Source: Falsiroseomonas oleicola (GTDB taxonomy: Bacteria > Pseudomonadota > Alphaproteobacteria > Acetobacterales > Acetobacteraceae). From it: a stretch of DNA of 64,000 nucleotides. The notes under the pieces are model-generated. The model searched no databases. It was not told the DNA's origin and saw only the letters and a program-made list of their open reading frames with translations. A program made the position numbers and the translations under genes. The stretch spans positions 620,001-684,000 of the forward strand of contig NZ_JAERQM010000002.1 of NCBI RefSeq assembly GCF_019029495.1, given 5' to 3'. Shown here one piece after another: positions 1-7,808 of this stretch (positions within the stretch are counted from its first letter, which is position 1; each line of letters starts with the position of its first letter).

Positions 1-1328
1 CCAACCAGGTCTTGCAGGCCGGCGCGCCGCTGATGCTGCGCCGGGTGCGGGACCTGGGGCGCAACAATGCCTGGGCCGCCGCCGCCCTGCGCCGCCTGCC
101 TGCCGCCATCGTCGGCACGCAGGTGACGGCCAGCGTGGCCGAGAAGGGCAAGCGGGTGCGCCAGGCGGTGGCGGATGACTGGTCGTGGTTCCGCGAACAG
201 GGCAATGCCAGCGGTGCCCGCGCGGCCAACTGGGATGCCGAGGTCGCGCGCATGGTGCGCACCATCGTGGAGACGGGCGATTGCCTGGTGGTGTGGAACT
301 TCCGCCCCTCCGCCGAGAATCGCCGCATCCCGCTGACCTGGCGGGCGCTGCCGCCGGATTACATCGATGCGCTGCGCATCCAGCCGCAGGGCCGCGACAA
401 CACGGTGATCGGCGGGGCGGAGGTCGACCCGGACGGGGTGACGGTGGGCTGGTGGCTGTATGACCGGCATCCGCTGGACACCATCAACGCCCGCCTGCCG
501 CAAAGCCGGTTCTACCCGGCCGATCAGGTGGACCTGCTGCACGAAGCGCTGTGGCTGGGCCAGCGGCGCGGCGTGCCCTGGTTGTCGCCGGTGGCCGTCG
601 ATATCGATGACATGGCCCAGAACGACAAGGCCGCCATCTGGAAGGCCCGCATGGCGTCCAGCCTCGCTTTGGTGCGCACCCGCGCGGGTGTGGCCGGGAC
701 GCCGCTTGGTGCGCCCGGCAAGGATACGAAAGGGCGGGACACGTTGCAGCTTTCGCCGGCGGCGGTGCTGGACGTTGCGCCGGGCGAGACCGTTTCTCAG
801 ATCACGCCGCCGCCCGACGAGAACTTCCGGATGTTCTGGGACACGCGGATATTCGCCATCGCGGCGGGTATCGGCCTGCCGGCGCACATGATTTCGGGTG
901 ACCTTTCCAAGGCCAACTACAGCAGCCTGCGCGAGGGCAAGCTGTTGTTCTGGGACCTGGTCGACCAGTGGCAGTGGCACATGGTCTACGACCAGTTGCT
1001 GCGCGGCGCCTGGCGCCGGTTCGGGGAGGCACGCTTCGCGGCGGGCCGGACCACGGGCGGCATCGCGCCGGCCGTCGAATGGGCCTTCCCGAAGCGCCCC
1101 TGGGTGGACCCGAAAAAGGACATCGAGGCGGTGGAAGCCGAACTCGACCTGGGCCTGACCACCTGGCCCGATGCGGTCGCCGCGCGCGGCATGGATCCGG
1201 AAGATCAGGCGGCGCGGATCGAGGAATGGAACGAAAGGCTGGTGGGCCTGGGCATGCCGGTGGGGCGTGGCCGGGTGCAGCGGCCGAAATCCACGACCGG
1301 GACGGCGCAGCCGGAAGGTGGCGCGTGA
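1..1328 (+). CDS. Phage portal protein, lambda gpB family (5' partial)
   Basis: Portal subunit: a dodecameric ring at one capsid vertex through which terminase pumps DNA and to which the tail connector docks. The frame is open at the left edge of the window, so the true start lies upstream and the TTG at 12 is unlikely to be it. About 440 residues are visible against roughly 500-550 for the family. Family-like features include the N-terminal RVRDLGRNNAWAAAALRR segment, a central VDLLHEALWLGQRRGVPWLSP stretch, and the SGDLSKANYSSLREGKLLFW segment near residue 300, which is characteristic of lambda-type portals. It is followed after about 30 bases by the protease-capsid gene. Identification is from family resemblance read by eye. 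Confidence 0.9.
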   Translation, partial: NQVLQAGAPLMLRRVRDLGRNNAWAAAALRRLPAAIVGTQVTASVAEKGKRVRQAVADDWSWFREQGNASGARAANWDAEVARMVRTIVETGDCLVVWNFRPSAENRRIPLTWRALPPDYIDALRIQPQGRDNTVIGGAEVDPDGVTVGWWLYDRHPLDTINARLPQSRFYPADQVDLLHEALWLGQRRGVPWLSPVAVDIDDMAQNDKAAIWKARMASSLALVRTRAGVAGTPLGAPGKDTKGRDTLQLSPAAVLDVAPGETVSQITPPPDENFRMFWDTRIFAIAAGIGLPAHMISGDLSKANYSSLREGKLLFWDLVDQWQWHMVYDQLLRGAWRRFGEARFAAGRTTGGIAPAVEWAFPKRPWVDPKKDIEAVEAELDLGLTTWPDAVAARGMDPEDQAARIEEWNERLVGLGMPVGRGRVQRPKSTTGTAQPEGGA

Positions 1329-1360
1329 AGCCGCCGCCGCTGAACTGAGAGGACAGAGAC

Positions 1361-3343
1361 ATGCCCGAAGCCCAGGCGGCGCCGGAAGGCGCGGTGCTGA
1401 CCCGTCGCGCGCCGCGCGCGGGCGACAATGCCGTGCGCCTGCTGGCGGATGCGGCGCTGGCCTTCGCCCCGGCCAGCTACAATGCCGATACGGGCGAGGT
1501 CGACGTGGTGTGGTCCACCGGCGCGGCCGTGCGGCGCTTCGACTGGTGGGACGGCACCTATTACGACGAGGAGCTGGACCTGGCCGGCGCGGACCTGTCG
1601 CGTTTCCAGGCCGGGGCGCCGCTGCTGCTGGACCACTGGGCTGAAGTCCGGAACCTGGTCGGCAGCATCGCCCCCGGCAGTGCCCGAGTCGAAGGCAACC
1701 AGGGCACGGCCCGGCTGCGCTTCGACCGTACCAGCGAGGAGGGCCAGATGGCGGAGGCCAAGGTGGCCGCCGGCCATCTGCGCCACGTCTCGATCGGCTA
1801 CCGGGTGCAGACCTGGGAAAAGATCGAGGCGCAGGGCCAGGTGCCGCGCTGGATCGCGCGCGCCTGGATCCCGCACGAGGTCAGCTTCGTGCCGGTCCCC
1901 GCCGATGCGGGCGCCGGCACGCGGAGCGCCTGCGGCGCGCCGCCGCAACCCGAACCCACCACCACCACCCGGGCGCCCGGCGCCCATATCCCGGAGGGGC
2001 AGATGCCCGACGAGACCCAGACGCCGGCCGCTCCCGCGACCGAAACCCCCGAAGACGCCCGCAAGGCGGAGCGCGCGCGCTCCGCCGAAATCCGCAAGCG
2101 CGCCCGCGCGCTGAACCTGGGCGAGCCGCTGATCGACGAAATGTGCGACAGCGGCCTGACCGTGGAACAGGCCGCGATGCGCATGACCGACGAGCTGGCC
2201 AAGCGCACTCCGGCGCCGCCGCCGGCCAATCCGCGGGTGGAGATGGGCCAGGACCACACGGACCCGGCGGAAATCCGCACGGCCATGGCCCAGGCCATCG
2301 CCGCCGCGCACCAGCCCAGCTTCAAGGTCACCCATGCCCGCGCCGCCGAATATCGCGGCTGGCGCCCCTCCGACATGGCGGCGGAGCTGCTGCGCGCGCG
2401 GGGCGAGCGGGTGATCCCGAAGGCGCGGGAGGAACTGGCGGACCTGGCCTTCGGCACCCGCAACATGCTGGGCACCACGGACTTCCCGCTGCTGATGGCC
2501 GCCGCCACCAACATGATGCTGATGGCGGACTACATGCAGGCGACGCCGACCTATCGCCGCATCTTCGCCCAGCGGAACTTCAACGACTTCAAGGAACACC
2601 AGTTCCTCCAGGCCGGCGACTTCCCCCAGCTGCTGGAGCTGGGCGAGCATGGCGAGATCAAGTCCGGCGCCATGTCGGAGAAGAAGGAGGTCGTCAGCCT
2701 CAAGACCTTCGCGCGCCGGATTTCCGTGACGCGCAAGCTGCTGGTGAATGACAGCCTGGGCGCCTTCGCCGATTTCGGTCGGCTGATCGGCCGTCGCGTG
2801 CTGGATTTCGAGAACGCCACCGCCTTCGCCAAGCTGGCGGAGAACAGCGGCGCCGGCCCGACGCTGCTGGAAGGCGCCGCGGCGATGATGACCACGGGGC
2901 GCGGCAATCGCGCGACCTCCGGCGGCGCCATCGATGTCACCACCATCAGCGCCGGCCGCACGGCGATGATGGGCTTCACCAGCCTCGATGGCCTGAAGCT
3001 CAACATCGTGCCGCGCATCCTGCTGACCGGCCCGGCCTATCTGACCGTGGCCGAGCAGTTCACCGCCGCCGGCGTGCAGCCGGCCGAGGCGGCGAAGGTC
3101 AATCCCTTCGCGGGGCGGCTGGAGCCGGTGGCGGATGCGAATGTGACCGGCAACAAGTGGTACCTGTTCGCCGAGCCCGGCCAGCACCCGGCCTTCGTCT
3201 ACGGCTACCTCGGCGGGCAGCAGGGGCCGATGGTCGCGGCCGGGCCGCAGCGCGGCGTGGATGGCTTCGAGGTCGAGGTGAAGCTCGACTTCGCCGTCGG
3301 CGGCATCGACTGGCGCAGCGCCTATTTCAACCCCGGCGCCTGA
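1361..3343 (+). CDS. Prohead protease-major capsid fusion (HK97-type protease, Mu gpT-like capsid)
   Basis: A 660-residue polyprotein. Residues about 1-190 resemble HK97-type (U35/S78) prohead proteases: a His in LLLDHWAEVRNLVG and a Ser in HVSIGYRVQTW, followed by EVSFVPVPADAGAGTR. Residues about 215-290 are charged and helical, as in scaffold/delta domains. Residues about 300-660 resemble the Mu-type major head subunit gpT, ending in FAVGGIDWRSAYFNPG. The protease is expected to remove the scaffold and free the capsid subunit inside the prohead. The start at 1361 has a GAGAGGA ribosome site. An internal in-frame ATG at 2003 has its own strong site and could make capsid-scaffold without the protease (separate entry). 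No stop separates the two domains. Confidence 0.88.
   Translation: MPEAQAAPEGAVLTRRAPRAGDNAVRLLADAALAFAPASYNADTGEVDVVWSTGAAVRRFDWWDGTYYDEELDLAGADLSRFQAGAPLLLDHWAEVRNLVGSIAPGSARVEGNQGTARLRFDRTSEEGQMAEAKVAAGHLRHVSIGYRVQTWEKIEAQGQVPRWIARAWIPHEVSFVPVPADAGAGTRSACGAPPQPEPTTTTRAPGAHIPEGQMPDETQTPAAPATETPEDARKAERARSAEIRKRARALNLGEPLIDEMCDSGLTVEQAAMRMTDELAKRTPAPPPANPRVEMGQDHTDPAEIRTAMAQAIAAAHQPSFKVTHARAAEYRGWRPSDMAAELLRARGERVIPKAREELADLAFGTRNMLGTTDFPLLMAAATNMMLMADYMQATPTYRRIFAQRNFNDFKEHQFLQAGDFPQLLELGEHGEIKSGAMSEKKEVVSLKTFARRISVTRKLLVNDSLGAFADFGRLIGRRVLDFENATAFAKLAENSGAGPTLLEGAAAMMTTGRGNRATSGGAIDVTTISAGRTAMMGFTSLDGLKLNIVPRILLTGPAYLTVAEQFTAAGVQPAEAAKVNPFAGRLEPVADANVTGNKWYLFAEPGQHPAFVYGYLGGQQGPMVAAGPQRGVDGFEVEVKLDFAVGGIDWRSAYFNPGA
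1993..3343 (+). promoter_or_regulatory. Internal ribosome site and nested in-frame start (2003) inside the protease-capsid gene
   Basis: GGAGG at 1993-1997 lies five bases before an ATG at 2003 that is in the same frame as the 1361 start (codon 215). The predicted nested product is 446 residues: the charged scaffold-like segment plus the capsid domain, without the protease. Lambda and related phages use the same layout, nesting a scaffold start inside a protease gene. What is seen is the ribosome site, its spacing and the frame. The use of the start is inference. Confidence 0.6.
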
Positions 3344-3349
3344 CGGCGC

Positions 3350-3371
3350 GGCGCGCGCCGCGGCGCGCGCC
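3350..3371. other. GC-only inverted repeat after the capsid gene
   Basis: Two copies of GGCGCGCGCC separated by two bases lie directly after the capsid stop codon. They could form a very stable hairpin in the late transcript. No T-run follows, so an mRNA-stabilising or processing role, raising capsid relative to downstream genes, is more likely than termination. Confidence 0.4.
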
Positions 3372-3408
3372 TTCCATCCCCTCCGTCCCGTGGAAGGACA
3401 TTTCGGTC

Positions 3409-3744
3409 ATGGCGAAGAATATCGTTCAGGAAGACGGCGACATCATCGACACGGTGGCGCCCTATGCCGTTGCCTCCGGTGCCGGAGCCCTGGTGGGCGC
3501 CATGTTCGGCGTGGCGATGCATGCCGCCGAATCCGGCGCCCCCCTGGCGCTGAAGACGCGCGGCGTGGTGACGCTGCCCAAGCCCGGCTCCGGTGCGATG
3601 ACGCGCGGCGCGAAGGTCTATTGGGATGACACCGGCAAGCAGATCACGACCAGTGCGACCAGCAACACGCTGGCCGGCGTCGTGACCACGCCGGTGGCCG
3701 ATGGCGTGACGTCTGTGGATATCCGCCTGAACGGGAGTTTCTGA
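3409..3744 (+). CDS. DUF2190-family capsid decoration (cement) protein
   Basis: A 111-residue protein placed directly after the capsid gene, where many siphophages encode a decoration protein that binds the outside of the shell. The sequence has the DUF2190 pattern: a small N-terminal MAKNIVQEDGDIIDTVAP segment, then a Gly/Ala-rich beta region with LVGAMFGVA, TRGVVTLPK and GAKVYWDDTGKQIT, ending in VDIRLNGSF. The open frame extends upstream to 3157, but that part overlaps the capsid gene in another frame. The ATG at 3409 gives the normal family length. Expected to stabilise the expanded head. Confidence 0.82.
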   Translation: MAKNIVQEDGDIIDTVAPYAVASGAGALVGAMFGVAMHAAESGAPLALKTRGVVTLPKPGSGAMTRGAKVYWDDTGKQITTSATSNTLAGVVTTPVADGVTSVDIRLNGSF

Positions 3745-3748
3745 GGCC

Positions 3749-4528
3749 GTGGCCGATCCGGCGGCGCGGCGCGGCATTGCCCCGGCCGCGCCGCCGATCG
3801 CAGCGGACCTGCCCGTTGGCGGCATCATGGTGGGCATGCCCTGCTATGGTGGGGTGCTGTTAGACCATGCGCTGCATGGGCTGATGGAATTGCAGATGGC
3901 CTGCCACATCCGTGGCATCCCCTTCTGCACCACGACCATCCGAAACGAAAGCCTGGTGCAGCGTGCCCGCAACCGCTGCGTCGCGGAATTCCTGGCCCGG
4001 CCCGGCTTTAGCCATCTGCTGTTCGTCGACGCCGATATCGGCTTCACCGCCGAGGCCGCCTTCCGGCTGATCGCGCATGACGTGCCGCTGATCGGCGGCC
4101 TGTACCGGCGCAAGACCCTGGCGGCCAGCGACTGGTGCTGGAACCGGATGCCGGCCGACCAGGAAAAGCGGAATCCGGTGACCGGCGCCGTCAGCTGCGC
4201 GGCGGTCGGCACCGGCTTCCTGCTGATCCAGCGCGGCACGATCAACCGGATGATCCGCGCGACGCTGCGGCGGGGCAGGAAGGGCCAGCCCCTGACGAGC
4301 CCGCTTCGCTACCTGCCCGGCCCCGGCGATGCAGGCGCCTGGCGCGACCACACATATGCGCTGTTCGATTGCTGGATCGATGAGGCCGGAAACTACCTCT
4401 CGGAAGACTTTGCCTTTTGCCGTCGCTGGCGCGACCTGGGCGGCGATGTCTGGGCTGATCCGGCGGTGCAGCTGACGCATAGCGGCACGGCGACCTTCGA
4501 AGGCGACGCCTGGGGAGACCTGCGATGA
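3749..4528 (+). CDS. GT-A-type glycosyltransferase inside the phage head module
   Basis: A 259-residue protein with a nucleotide-sugar transferase look: a beta-alpha-beta start at IMVGMPCYGG, then RNESLVQRARNRC and the metal-binding LLFVDADIGF motif (DxD, near residue 94), followed by LIGGLYRRK and a C-terminal YLSEDFAFCRRW acidic/aromatic segment typical of an acceptor-side catalytic region. It starts at GTG 3749 after an ACGGGAG ribosome site, four bases after the decoration gene. It overlaps the next gene by four bases, so it is translated with the structural genes. Possible targets are a virion protein or host surface sugar; the sequence does not say which. A later ATG at 3828 is an alternative start. 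Confidence 0.72.
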   Translation: MADPAARRGIAPAAPPIAADLPVGGIMVGMPCYGGVLLDHALHGLMELQMACHIRGIPFCTTTIRNESLVQRARNRCVAEFLARPGFSHLLFVDADIGFTAEAAFRLIAHDVPLIGGLYRRKTLAASDWCWNRMPADQEKRNPVTGAVSCAAVGTGFLLIQRGTINRMIRATLRRGRKGQPLTSPLRYLPGPGDAGAWRDHTYALFDCWIDEAGNYLSEDFAFCRRWRDLGGDVWADPAVQLTHSGTATFEGDAWGDLR

Positions 4529-4854
4529 ACGACGCGATCGCCGCGATGCTGCGCGACGTCGCCGCCGACCCGAATGTCGGCGTCGACGCCAGGTGGACGT
4601 CCCGTGAGGGTGGGCCGCATCTGGACGTGCGCGTGGTGCCCTCCAGCCCCGAACAGGCCTTCGGCACCGGCACCACCCCGATGATGGGCGTGCAGGTCGT
4701 GGTCATGCTGCCGGCGGACGCGCTGCCGGGGCGACCGGAAGCGGGCGACCTGCTGGCCTTTTCCGGCCTGTCCTACAAGATTTCTAGCATCTCGCAGGAT
4801 CCGCGCGGCACCAGCTTCGCCCTCGGCCTCAAGCGGCAACTGAGCGATGGCTGA
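4525..4854 (+). CDS. Head-tail joining protein (gpFII-like)
   Basis: A 109-residue protein in the position and size class of lambda gpFII/head-tail connectors, which complete the portal vertex and accept the tail. It shows DLLAFSGLSYKISSISQDP, the beta-rich segment common in these connectors. ATG 4525 overlaps the glycosyltransferase stop by four bases (ATGA), and the next gene begins before this one ends. Sequence conservation in the family is low, so the call rests on gene order, length and one motif. Confidence 0.6.
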   Translation: MNDAIAAMLRDVAADPNVGVDARWTSREGGPHLDVRVVPSSPEQAFGTGTTPMMGVQVVVMLPADALPGRPEAGDLLAFSGLSYKISSISQDPRGTSFALGLKRQLSDG

Positions 4855-5344
4855 AATCCCGATCCGCGAGGCCGCCTTCGTGGCGATCGAAGCTGCGCTG
4901 GTTGCGGCGGCGCTGACCAGCCTCGGCTATCCGCTGGCGGTGGAGCGCAACCGGGCCGATCCGGTCGGCGAGGGCGAGATGCCGCGCCTGGTGCTGCATG
5001 ACGGGGACCAGGAGCCCGAGGAAGGCGACACGCTCGAAGCCCGCCACGCCTGCCGTGGCCTGCTGGAAGGCTATCTGGTGGGAGAGACGACGGCGCAGGT
5101 CGCGACCGCCATCAACCTGCTGCATGCGCAGGTGGTGCGCGCCCTGGTGCGGCCTGGTGGCGCGGCGCAGCCCATGGCGATTCCGCTGGGCGACGGCATC
5201 CACGACATCCAGATCCTGGAAGGCGCGCTGCGCGTCGAGGTTGCCAGCGTGACGGAAAGTGAGGCGCCCATGGCCTCCTTCCTGCTGGAACTGAATTTCG
5301 ATCTGCGGACGCCCTGGGGCGACCCCTTCATCACCATCCCCTGA
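4847..5344 (+). CDS. Probable tail terminator / minor tail protein
   Basis: A 165-residue protein between the head-tail joining gene and the tail-tube gene, the usual place of the tail terminator (gpU/gpZ-like) that caps the tail tube and binds the head. It has an N-terminal helix (VAIEAALVAAALTSLG), a region with VLHDGDQEPEEGD, and a C-terminal FLLELNFDLRTPWGDPF strand. It overlaps the upstream gene by eight bases. I do not recognise a specific family, so the role is inferred from position and size. Confidence 0.5.
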   Translation: MAEIPIREAAFVAIEAALVAAALTSLGYPLAVERNRADPVGEGEMPRLVLHDGDQEPEEGDTLEARHACRGLLEGYLVGETTAQVATAINLLHAQVVRALVRPGGAAQPMAIPLGDGIHDIQILEGALRVEVASVTESEAPMASFLLELNFDLRTPWGDPFITIP

Positions 5345-5360
5345 ACGCGGAGACCATCGC

Positions 5361-6545
5361 ATGTCCACCTTCGAACGGTCCCGCACGGGGTCGGCGCTCG
5401 CGCTCAAGCTGCAATCCACCGATGATGTGGACGCCATCGACGGCACGCCCGCGGCCGGCGACTGGGTCGATGCCAGCTTCGATCCGCGCGTGCTGGTGCA
5501 GCAGGTGCAGGATACCAGCTACACCGGCAGCCTGGACGGCGCACCGCCCATCGTCGGCGGCGCCTCCATCGCCGTGCCGATCCGGATGATGCTGCGCGGC
5601 GCCGGCGCGGCAGGAGCGGAGCCGGAGATCGCGCGGTTGCTGCTGGCTGCGAGCCTCAAGCCCACCGCCACCGCCGCGGCCGTGGGCGCACCCACCGCCG
5701 CGACGGCCGGCACCACCACCACGGCGACGCTGGCCGATCCCTTTGCCGCAACGGCGGACCTCTACGCCGGCATGCCCATCACCTTGTCGGGCGAGCCGGT
5801 GGTGCCGCGCACCACCATGGTTACCGACTACAGCGTGGGGCGCGTCGCCACTCTGGGCCGCACCTTCGATCCGACGCTGGATACCGACACGCTGGCGCAG
5901 ATCCCGATCAACAATCGCTACGCGCTGTCGGACCTCGAAACCGACTGGCAGCGGCTGACCGCCTATTTCTACTTTGCCGGGCAGTTAATGAAGACGATCA
6001 ACTGCCATCTGTCCAACCCGGTGATCGAGCTGGCGGCGGGTCAGCCGGCCATGCTGTCCGGCACGCTGATCGGTGTGCTGGTGGCCAACCCGGCCGAGCA
6101 GGCCATGCCGGCCGGTGCAGCGACGGCCGCGGCGCTGCGTCTGCCGCCGCCGATCTGGATTGCCGGGGAGGCGCAGCTCGGCCGGTCCATCCTGCGCTGT
6201 GCCACCCTGTCCATCGGCCTCGGCACCGCGGTGGCGCTGCCGGAGAATCCGGAGAATGCGAACGGCTTCGACAGTGCGCAGATCACGGGTCGCGCGGTGT
6301 CCGCCAGCCTGGTGGCCTATGCCAACAGCACCAACAGCCCGACGCGCTTTGCCGCCTATCGGGCCGGCGGGCGCACCAACCTGTCCTGCATCCTCGGCAG
6401 CACGGCCGGCAACCGCTTCGGCATTGCCCTGCCGCTGCTGGCGATCGCGGACAACCAGCCGGGCGACCGCAACGGCCTGGGCGTCGACAACCTCACGCTC
6501 GTCAACGCCAAGCCCGGCGCAGGTTTTTTCCTCGCGTCGTTCTGA
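5361..6545 (+). CDS. Major tail tube protein
   Basis: A 394-residue protein after the terminator gene and before the chaperone pair, the standard position of the tail-tube subunit. It is Ala/Thr/Gly-rich and beta-structured, with FDPRVLVQQVQDTSYTGSLD and an APPIVGGASIAVPIRMMLRGAG strand pair near residues 55-80, and a Thr/Ala-rich stretch (AAVGAPTAATAGTTTTATL) that may connect an extra surface domain. It is longer than many tail-tube proteins (about 150-250 residues), consistent with an added C-terminal Ig-like or decoration domain. The ATG at 5361 follows GCGGAGACC. Confidence 0.68.
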   Translation: MSTFERSRTGSALALKLQSTDDVDAIDGTPAAGDWVDASFDPRVLVQQVQDTSYTGSLDGAPPIVGGASIAVPIRMMLRGAGAAGAEPEIARLLLAASLKPTATAAAVGAPTAATAGTTTTATLADPFAATADLYAGMPITLSGEPVVPRTTMVTDYSVGRVATLGRTFDPTLDTDTLAQIPINNRYALSDLETDWQRLTAYFYFAGQLMKTINCHLSNPVIELAAGQPAMLSGTLIGVLVANPAEQAMPAGAATAAALRLPPPIWIAGEAQLGRSILRCATLSIGLGTAVALPENPENANGFDSAQITGRAVSASLVAYANSTNSPTRFAAYRAGGRTNLSCILGSTAGNRFGIALPLLAIADNQPGDRNGLGVDNLTLVNAKPGAGFFLASF

Positions 6546-6641
6546 CGCGGGGCGCGATCCGCCCGGCAGCGGCGATTCGGGTACCCGAAAGGCGGGCGGC
6601 ATGCCGGTGCCGCCCGCCACCACCTCCTCCGGCAAGGGGAT

Positions 6642-6887
6642 ATGACGATGAATGGCTTTACCGTGCGCGACCGCATCACCGGATTTTCCGGCGTGGTGAC
6701 GGGCGTGGTCGAATACCTGACCGGCTGCAACCAGGCGCTCGTGGTGCCAATGATGCAGCCGGATGGCAAGCTGCCCGAATCGCAGTGGTTCGATCTGCAG
6801 CGGCTGGATGTGGTGCCCGATGTGGCGCGGATCGTCCTGAGCAATGGGGCGACGCCGGGCTGCGACCGCGCGCCGCCGAAGCGGTGA
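6642..6887 (+). CDS. Small conserved phage protein between tail tube and chaperone
   Basis: An 81-residue protein with MNGFTVRDRITGFSGVVTG and QWFDLQRLDV segments. I recognise the pattern from other alphaproteobacterial siphophages, in the same position, but know of no assigned function. The compact beta-type composition suggests a small barrel. An AAGGGGA ribosome site lies four bases before ATG 6642; a second ATG at 6648 in the same frame is possible. It ends at 6887, five bases before the start codon of the next gene. Confidence 0.6.
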   Translation: MTMNGFTVRDRITGFSGVVTGVVEYLTGCNQALVVPMMQPDGKLPESQWFDLQRLDVVPDVARIVLSNGATPGCDRAPPKR

Positions 6888-6891
6888 CGGC

Positions 6892-7491
6892 ATGACCCAT
6901 CCCATCCTGGCCGCGGGCCAGACGCGGGAGGTGCCGCTGGGCGGCACCTCCTACACCCTGCGCGCGCTGACGCATGCGCAGGTCTCCAGCATGCAGATGG
7001 CCGCCCTGGCCATGCCCCGTCCCGGGGAGGCCGTGGTCTCCGACGCCATGCGTGCGGCCTGCGAGGCGCGCGGCAAGGCGGAGCTGGCATCGGCCTTCGC
7101 CGAGCATGACGCGGCGCAGGATGCGCTCTCCGCGCTGTTTTTCACGCGGCCCTCGCTGGCTGACGCGGCCGGCCTGGCGGAGTGGACCGCGCAGAATGCG
7201 GCGGAGCTGCGGGCCGCGCAGCGCGCGGTGCTGGCGGCGGAGCGGCGCCGCGGCATGGCCGTCTATGCGGCGGAGGGCGATGCGGAGGTGATCCGCCTGC
7301 GGCAGGAACTGATCGACGCGGTGCAGTTCGAGACGGCCTGCATGGTCTCCGCCGGTGTCATCGCCATCGATGGCAAGGAAATCAAGATGACGGTGGACGA
7401 AGCCGGGCTGATGCCGGCGGGCCATGTCGCCGGCCTGGTCGCCGTGCTGCGGGAGATGGCGCAGCCGAATGGAGACGCGGTAAAAAACTGA
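6892..7491 (+). CDS. Tail assembly chaperone, short form (gpG-like)
   Basis: A 199-residue protein upstream of the tape measure gene, where long-tailed phages encode the chaperone pair that coats the tape measure during tail assembly. It is helical and Ala/Glu-rich, with AQVSSMQMAALAMPRPGE and EVIRLRQELIDAVQFETACM. The frame is open back to 6844, but ATG 6892 is preferred. The gene ends in a slippery A AAA AAC placed directly before its TGA stop. A -1 shift there joins it to the downstream frame, as in lambda gpG/gpGT. The short form is expected to be the main product. Confidence 0.68.
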   Translation: MTHPILAAGQTREVPLGGTSYTLRALTHAQVSSMQMAALAMPRPGEAVVSDAMRAACEARGKAELASAFAEHDAAQDALSALFFTRPSLADAAGLAEWTAQNAAELRAAQRAVLAAERRRGMAVYAAEGDAEVIRLRQELIDAVQFETACMVSAGVIAIDGKEIKMTVDEAGLMPAGHVAGLVAVLREMAQPNGDAVKN

Positions 7492-7808
7492 TCGCCGCCC
7501 TGCATCTGGCCCGCGCGCCTGGCGCCTTCGCCTGGGGCCTTCGCCCGCCGGAGGGCGGGTGGATCGTCACCGGGGAATGGGACGGGCGGCCGGTGCAGTG
7601 GTGGCACAACCCGCGCTACGTGCTGCCGAAGCCCTGGCGCCGCGTGGTGGATCTGTGGCGCTACAGCCAGGGCGGCATGGGCGGCGCCGGCTGGCTGCCG
7701 GAGGCGGGCGGTGTCGCCAGCCAGGCGGCCTGGTTGCTCTCCGCCTTCCAGGTGCTGGATGCGGAAAGCGCGCGCCTGGAAAAGCTGCGAACCCAGAAGG
7801 AGCCGTGA
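6892..7808 (+). CDS. Tail assembly chaperone, frameshifted long form (gpGT-like)
   Basis: Predicted product of a -1 shift at 7488: 199 residues of the short form followed by about 106 from the second frame, about 305 in all. The extra domain begins LIAALHLARAPGAFAWGL and contains GGWIVTGEWDGRPVQWWHN and AAWLLSAFQVLDAESARLEK. In the family, this T domain recruits the tail-tube protein while the G domain binds the tape measure. The second frame has no convincing start of its own: its open part overlaps the short-form gene back to 7182. This supports expression by frameshift. The coordinates span both frames. Confidence 0.62.
7482..7488 (+). promoter_or_regulatory. Programmed -1 ribosomal frameshift site (A AAA AAC)
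   Basis: In the frame of the chaperone gene the sequence reads GTA AAA AAC TGA. The heptamer A AAA AAC is a classic X XXY YYZ slippery sequence, and the zero-frame stop follows at once. After a one-base backward slip the ribosome continues with CTG ATC GCC in the frame that is open to 7808. Position, heptamer and frames are read directly. Frameshifting in tail-chaperone genes is established for lambda and many siphophages. Confidence 0.78.

Noticed and set aside
1205-3187. 660-residue leftward ORF
   Set aside because: It lies opposite the protease-capsid gene and has the same length by chance of the high GC. The protein is His/Gly/Arg-rich without any family pattern, and the plus-strand gene is clear.
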